From positions 1 to 10,453 of the forward strand of contig CANKTR010000024.1 in the NCBI GenBank assembly GCA_947486475.1: a stretch of 10,453 nt of DNA, in the 5' to 3' direction. The stretch comes from Microbacteriaceae bacterium. Its GTDB lineage: Bacteria > Actinomycetota > Actinomycetes > Actinomycetales > Microbacteriaceae. The translations under genes were made by a program, and so were the position numbers. This document shows, piece by piece, positions 6,017 through 10,453 of the stretch (positions are counted from its first letter, which is position 1; every line of letters starts with the position of its first letter). The notes beneath the pieces are model-generated. The model had not been told where the DNA came from and made no database searches. It saw only the letters and a program-made list of their open reading frames with translations.

Positions 6017-9000
6017 ACGAAACAGTTGGGGCCGAGAACGCGCTTGAGTTCGCCGTAGAGCGGACCACTCACGGTGACGCGGTGTGGCAGAGTGAACACC
6101 TGGATTCCCGACGCGTGGCGAAGTCGAAGTTCCACCTCGGCATCGCCCGGATATCGCTTGAGAACATCGTCCAACTCGGCAATGAGCGTCGTTGTCGAAT
6201 GTTCCGCGGGGACCTGAACCCGAATAATCGATACCTCGGCGTCCTGAGAACCGTCGAGGTGCTTCACGTTCCGAACCATCAACGAGAGGAACTGCTCGCG
6301 CAACCGAACACGCCCACTGATGGCGACCAACGAATCGTTGACGAGTAGCGGACGAAGATCGTCGTATGCCTTTCCCAGAATCGACAAATCGATAGAACCC
6401 GACATGTCTTCGAGAACGGCAGACGCGTATTGCTTTCCTGACGCTCGTGCCGTGCGATGTTCGATGTTGCGCAAAAGCCCGGCCAGCGTTATCACATCGT
6501 CTTCCGACGCTCCCTGCAACTCCCACTCCGTCTCATCGCCGTCGCTTTCCGCGACTTTGGGAATCGCGCTGAGGTCGCTGACGTACAACGTTCGGTGGCG
6601 TTGAAGGATGGTCTCTTGACCGTTCAGAGGGTGGTCAGAGACATACAGCCCCAACATTTCGCGTTCGAATTCGAGCTTGGTCTTGCGCGGCCATTCTGGG
6701 CGATCCGGAATCAATTGCACCGGCTGGTCAAAGAGTTCCCCGAAATCAAACCCAACGTCGCCCTTCGACGCGTCCCTCTTTTCGCGCGTCGCGTCGTCCA
6801 CCACTTTTTCGTGAACCTCGATGAGCGCGCGACGCGTGTGACCGAAACGGTCGAACGCGCCCGATTTGAAGAGCGACTCGATGGTGCGTTTGTTGAGCAC
6901 GGGCAGCGGAACCCGATCAAGAAAGTTTTGCACCGAGGTGTACTCGCCACCCGCCGTGCGTTCTGCCGTCACGTGAGAAACCACGTTTTCCCCGACGTTC
7001 TTGATCGATCCGAGACCGAAACGAACGTCATCGCCGACCGCCGTGAAATACAAGTCGGACTCGTTGATGTCCGGCGGGAGAACCGTGACTGCCATGCGAC
7101 GCGCCTCGACGAGATAGCCGCCCAATTTGTCGCGATCGTCTCCGACCGAGGTGAGAAGTGCTGCGACGAATTCAGCGGGGTGATGCGCCTTGAGGTAAGC
7201 CGTGAAGTAGGCGATCACACCATAGGCGGCCGAGTGCGACTTATTGAACGCGTAATCCGAGAACGGAACGAGGATGTCCCACAGCGTCTTGATGGCCGGT
7301 TTGGTGTACCCGCGCTCCAACATTCCCGCCGAAAACAGAGGAAATTCCTTGTCGAGGGTTTCCTTGCTCTTCTTTCCCATCGCGCGACGCAGATTATCGG
7401 CCTGGCCGAGTGAATATCCCGCCACGCGTTGGGCGATCTCCATGACCTGTTCTTGATAGACGATCAGACCGTAGGTCGGTCCGAGGATGTCCGCGAGCGA
7501 TTCGGCGAGCTCGGGGTGGATGGACGTTATCGCCTGTTGACCCTGTTTGCGCATCGCGTAATTCGTGTGTGACTTCGCGCCCATGGGTCCTGGTCGATAC
7601 AACGCGAGCACCGCGGAGATGTCCTCGAAATGGTCGGGACGCATCTGTTTGAGAAGTTGCCGCATCGGCGGGGAATCGAGTTGGAAGATTCCCAGAGTCT
7701 CGCCCGTCGAGAGGAGTTCGTAGACGCCGGGGTCGTTGAAATCGAGGTCCTCGAGAACGAGGTCGATTCCTCGGTTTCGCGTGATGTTGATGAGCGCGTC
7801 GTCGAGGATGTCGAGGTTTCGCAGACCCAAGAAGTCCATCTTGATGAGTCCGAGCTTTTCACAGGTCGGATAATCGAATTGTGTGATGATCTGACCGTCG
7901 TTGTCACGCATCATGAGCGGAACGATGTCAGCGAGTGGGGTGTCCGACATGATGACGCCAGCCGCGTGCACTCCGGTATTTCGCTTGATGTTCTCGATGC
8001 CGAGCGCCGTCTCAAAGACCGCTTTGGTGTCCGCGGATTCCTCGATCACGTCGCGGAATTTAGCCGCTTCCTTGAATCGCGGGTTAGCGGTGTCATACAT
8101 CTCGGCGAGAGACATGTCGCGGCCCGCAAGCATCGGTGGCACCGCCTTCGACAATTTCTCGCCCATCCCGTAAGGGAAACCCATCACGCGGGAAGCATCC
8201 TTGAGCGCCTGTTTTGCTTTGATGATATTGAACGTCGCGATTTGTGCGACATGGTCAGAGCCGTACTTGCCCGTCACATAGCGCTTCACGTCGTCGCGCC
8301 GCCTCGTCGAGAAGTCGATATCGAAGTCGGGCATGGATTCGCGTTCGGGGTTCAGGAACCGTTCAAAGAGCAGGCCGTGCTCGAGCGGGTCCAGATCGGT
8401 GATCCGCATGGCGAACGCGGCGAGAGAGCCAGCACCCGAGCCACGACCCGGGCCGACTCGAACACCGTTTTCGCGCGCCCATTTCACAAAGTCGGCCACG
8501 ACAAGGTAGTAACCGGAAAAACCTTTGCTCGTGACGACGTCAATCTCGTATTTCGCACGTTGTTCGATTTCCGGTGTCAATCCCTTGGGGTAACGGTACG
8601 TCAGCCCGGAAATTACCTCGCGCTCGAACGCCGCCGCTTCCGTGTCTCCCTGTTCGACCGGGAATTGAGGCATGTGGCTCACCGCGGTGTCAAACTCGAC
8701 GTTGCACCGTTCGGCGATGAGAAGCGTGTTGTCGGCGGCCTCGGGGTGGTCGGGGAACAGGGACCGCATTTGTGCCGCGGACTTGAGGTAAAACTCGTCG
8801 GCTTCGAACTTAAACCGTTTTTCGTCCAACAGGGTCGAACCCGATTGGACACACAACAGAGCGGCGTGCGACTTCGCCTCGTGCGCGTATGTGTAGTGCA
8901 GGTCGTTCGTCAACACCAGTGGCAGGTCGAGTTCCTGCGCGAGTCGCAACAACTCGGTGATTCCACGACGTTCGATGGACAACCCGTGGTCCATGATCTC

Positions 9001-9555
9001 AATAAAAAAGTTCTCTTTACCCAGGATGTCCCGCATGGTTTCGGCCGCGAGTTTGGCGCCGTCATAATCACCAAGACGGATCTTGGTTTGAATCTCGCCC
9101 GACACGCACCCGCTCGTGGCGATGAGCCCGTTCGAGTGCGAGCTGAGAAGTTCGAGGTCGATACGGGGCTTGTGATAAAAACCCTCGATATAGGACGATG
9201 TCGACATCGAAAACAGGTTGTGCATGCCCTCGGTTGTCTCGCTCAACAGGGTGAGGTGGGTATACGCTCCGCGTCCGGAAACGTCGTCGTCACCGCCATC
9301 CGTCCACTGCACGGGCTTCTTGTGGTGTCGGCCCTCCGGAGCGAAGTAGGCCTCGAGCCCGATGATTGCCTTGATGTCACGGTCCTTGGCCTGTTTCCAC
9401 ATCTCGAACGCACCGAACAGGGTTCCGTGGTCGGTCATCGCGATGGCGGGCATGTGCTCTGCCACGACCGCGTCTAACAGACTGTCAATTCGTGCCGCGC
9501 CGTCGAGCATGGAGTTGTCCGTGTGAACGTGCAGATGGACGAACGAACTCGACAC
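6013..9555 (-). CDS. dnaE: DNA polymerase III alpha subunit (replicative, with PHP domain)
   Basis: Catalytic subunit of the chromosomal replicase, 1180 residues, a normal length for actinobacterial DnaE1. Domains in order: PHP domain (about 5-285) with metal ligands H9, H11, D18, H43, E68, H100, C150, D218 and H220 all apparently present; polymerase palm/thumb/fingers with GPGRGSGAGS (368-377), PDFDIDF giving catalytic D410 and D412, and KMDFLGL giving D574; helix-hairpin-helix region (about 840-910); an OB fold (about 1020-1100); and a C-terminal tail region to 1180. A possible clamp-contact segment FDFGELF lies at 936-942. The complete PHP site suggests a working 3'-5' proofreading exonuclease, as described for mycobacterial DnaE1. 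The start is a GTG (9553-9555) with AAGGAG 5 bases upstream. It follows the rluD-like gene after 67 bases and meets the flavin reductase tail-to-tail. Identification is secure. Confidence 0.98.
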   Translation of the reverse strand: MSSSFVHLHVHTDNSMLDGAARIDSLLDAVVAEHMPAIAMTDHGTLFGAFEMWKQAKDRDIKAIIGLEAYFAPEGRHHKKPVQWTDGGDDDVSGRGAYTHLTLLSETTEGMHNLFSMSTSSYIEGFYHKPRIDLELLSSHSNGLIATSGCVSGEIQTKIRLGDYDGAKLAAETMRDILGKENFFIEIMDHGLSIERRGITELLRLAQELDLPLVLTNDLHYTYAHEAKSHAALLCVQSGSTLLDEKRFKFEADEFYLKSAAQMRSLFPDHPEAADNTLLIAERCNVEFDTAVSHMPQFPVEQGDTEAAAFEREVISGLTYRYPKGLTPEIEQRAKYEIDVVTSKGFSGYYLVVADFVKWARENGVRVGPGRGSGAGSLAAFAMRITDLDPLEHGLLFERFLNPERESMPDFDIDFSTRRRDDVKRYVTGKYGSDHVAQIATFNIIKAKQALKDASRVMGFPYGMGEKLSKAVPPMLAGRDMSLAEMYDTANPRFKEAAKFRDVIEESADTKAVFETALGIENIKRNTGVHAAGVIMSDTPLADIVPLMMRDNDGQIITQFDYPTCEKLGLIKMDFLGLRNLDILDDALINITRNRGIDLVLEDLDFNDPGVYELLSTGETLGIFQLDSPPMRQLLKQMRPDHFEDISAVLALYRPGPMGAKSHTNYAMRKQGQQAITSIHPELAESLADILGPTYGLIVYQEQVMEIAQRVAGYSLGQADNLRRAMGKKSKETLDKEFPLFSAGMLERGYTKPAIKTLWDILVPFSDYAFNKSHSAAYGVIAYFTAYLKAHHPAEFVAALLTSVGDDRDKLGGYLVEARRMAVTVLPPDINESDLYFTAVGDDVRFGLGSIKNVGENVVSHVTAERTAGGEYTSVQNFLDRVPLPVLNKRTIESLFKSGAFDRFGHTRRALIEVHEKVVDDATREKRDASKGDVGFDFGELFDQPVQLIPDRPEWPRKTKLEFEREMLGLYVSDHPLNGQETILQRHRTLYVSDLSAIPKVAESDGDETEWELQGASEDDVITLAGLLRNIEHRTARASGKQYASAVLEDMSGSIDLSILGKAYDDLRPLLVNDSLVAISGRVRLREQFLSLMVRNVKHLDGSQDAEVSIIRVQVPAEHSTTTLIAELDDVLKRYPGDAEVELRLRHASGIQVFTLPHRVTVSGPLYGELKRVLGPNCFV

Positions 9556-9560
9556 GGACT

Positions 9561-9566
9561 CTCCTT
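9561..9566 (-). promoter_or_regulatory. Ribosome binding site deciding the GTG start of dnaE
   Basis: AAGGAG on the minus strand, 5 bases before the GTG at 9553-9555. The protein sequence from this GTG leads directly into the conserved PHP motif FVHLHVHT, so start and site agree. Confidence 0.75.
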
Positions 9567-9585
9567 TTCGCGATTGCGGACTTTC

Positions 9586-9591
9586 AGTTTA
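9586..9591 (-). promoter_or_regulatory. Possible -10 element upstream of dnaE
   Basis: TAAACT on the minus strand fits the TANNNT pattern and lies about 30 bases before the dnaE start, in the 67-base gap after the rluD-like gene. No -35 is visible. A 6-base inverted repeat (CGGTCG 9595-9600 / CGACCG 9608-9613) lies just upstream. It lacks a T-run, so it is not a standard terminator. dnaE may simply be read through from upstream. Confidence 0.25.
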
Positions 9592-9622
9592 GGTCGGTCG
9601 ACGGACGCGACCGTGAGGCGCG

Positions 9623-10453
9623 TCAGCGAGTTGCGAGAAGTTCCAGCGAATGTGCCAAATCTGGCGCGTAGTCGCTCGTGATCTCGAGTTCATTGCCGGT
9701 CGTGGGGTGATGGAACCGGAGTCGGACGGCGTGCAACCACTGACGCGTCAATTCGAGGCGCGTCGCGATGATGGGGTTTGCGCCGTACAACGAGTCCCCG
9801 ACGAGTGGATGCCGCTGAGCGGCCATGTGAACGCGGATCTGGTGGGTGCGCCCCGTCTCGAGCCCCACCGACAAGAGCGTTGCCGTCGGATAAGCGGCGA
9901 GAGTGTCAAAGTGCGTGACGGCATTTCGCCCGTCGTGGGTGACCGCGAATTTCCAGGCCGAACCCGGATGACGACCGATTGGTGCGTCGATTGTCCCCTC
10001 TGCTGGGACCATCTCGCCTTGAACAAGTGCGTGGTATTCCTTGAACACCTCGCGATCCTTGAATTTCCGTTTCATGACCGAATACGCGATCTCGCTCTTG
10101 GCCACAATCATGAGTCCCGACGTTCCCACATCGAGCCGATGCACGATCCCCTGACGTTCCGGTGGTCCGGATGTCGCGATTCGATACCCGGCTCCGGCGA
10201 GCGCACCCAGAACCGTGTCGCCCTCCCATCCGAGAGAGGGATGCGCGGCGAGGAACGGGGGCTTACTCACAATGACAATATCGTCGTCGTCATAAACAAT
10301 CTGCATGTCAGCAATGACGACCGGGACAATCTCGGGTTCGCGCGGGTCGTCCCACACAATCGACAGCAGAACGTCGGCGGATAGTCGGTCGGACTTCGTT
10401 GCCACTCGCCCATCCACCTCGACACCACCGCGTTCGATGACGTCACCGGCGAA
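9623..10453 (-). CDS. rluD: RluD-type 23S rRNA pseudouridine synthase, N-terminus cut by window edge
   Basis: Enzyme of the RluA/RluD family, which converts specific uridines in 23S rRNA to pseudouridine; the exact target is inferred from family only. The frame is open through the right edge, giving 276 visible residues. The first about 25 visible residues (GDVIERGGVEVDG then KSDRL) look like the end of an S4 RNA-binding domain, so the GTG at 10415-10417 is not the real start and the gene continues beyond 10453. The catalytic domain shows HRLDVGTSGLM (coding 10115-10141 for HRLDVGTSG) with the essential Asp, then KEYHALVQG, GRTHQIRVHM and HPLVGDSLYG, all characteristic of the family. dnaE follows 67 bases downstream on the same strand. 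The lspA-rluD-dnaE order is common in actinobacteria, so lspA may lie just outside the window. RluD-like is safer than a claim of the exact modified base. Confidence 0.93.
   Translation of the reverse strand, partial: FAGDVIERGGVEVDGRVATKSDRLSADVLLSIVWDDPREPEIVPVVIADMQIVYDDDDIVIVSKPPFLAAHPSLGWEGDTVLGALAGAGYRIATSGPPERQGIVHRLDVGTSGLMIVAKSEIAYSVMKRKFKDREVFKEYHALVQGEMVPAEGTIDAPIGRHPGSAWKFAVTHDGRNAVTHFDTLAAYPTATLLSVGLETGRTHQIRVHMAAQRHPLVGDSLYGANPIIATRLELTRQWLHAVRLRFHHPTTGNELEITSDYAPDLAHSLELLATR

Noticed and set aside
5636..6526. A 296-residue open frame on the minus strand spanning the flavin reductase and the 3' end of dnaE
   Set aside because: It is antisense to the flavin reductase and out of frame within dnaE. 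The Arg/Gly-rich composition is typical of a shadow frame.
7630..9477. A 615-residue open frame on the plus strand, antisense to dnaE
   Set aside because: It lies wholly within the well-supported dnaE gene on the other strand. Its composition (many Arg, His, Val) is what a mirror frame of GC-rich codons gives, and no family motif is visible.

Overview
The window looks like core chromosome from a high-GC Gram-positive bacterium (Actinobacteria), most likely a compact-genome member of Microbacteriaceae. Four things support this: the neighbour set (lipoprotein-type ctaC with ctaD, an ErpA-type protein, an M20 dipeptidase, a DUF3043 membrane protein, nrdR, and dnaE next to an RluD-type pseudouridine synthase), frequent GTG starts, moderately high GC by eye, and very tight gene packing. 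The family assignment is an inference from gene content, not from a search.

Layout from left to right: (1) 1-1424, minus strand: ctaC then ctaD (cut by the left edge), the start of an aa3 cytochrome oxidase operon. (2) 1425-1554: a 130-base gap with a clear intrinsic terminator for the genes to its right and probably the ctaC promoter. (3) 1555-3337, minus strand: an M20 dipeptidase followed by erpA, transcribed from a very short divergent region. (4) 3376-3948, plus strand: a DUF3043 membrane protein, sharing that divergent region. (5) 3943-5423, minus strand: nrdR then pyrD, overlapping by 4 bases. (6) 5519-6016, plus strand: a small flavin reductase, divergent from nrdR. (7) 6013-9555, minus strand: dnaE, the replicative polymerase alpha subunit, with all the PHP-domain metal ligands that can be recognised by eye. 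(8) 9623-10453, minus strand: an RluD-type pseudouridine synthase whose N-terminus lies beyond the right edge.

The genes cover respiration (ctaC, ctaD), iron-sulfur maturation (erpA), nucleotide supply and its control (pyrD, nrdR), DNA replication (dnaE), ribosome modification (rluD-like), peptide turnover (M20) and one unknown membrane protein. Both plus-strand genes end tail-to-tail with a minus-strand gene, with overlapping stop codons. No gap without a gene exceeds 130 bases. I see no mobile element, CRISPR array, tRNA, rRNA or sign of recent transfer.

I did not find a new multi-gene system. The observations most worth a second look are small in scale: a possible bidirectional promoter giving a leaderless dipeptidase mRNA, a nested inverted repeat around the erpA terminator, the nrdR-pyrD coupling, and the convergent stop-codon overlaps.
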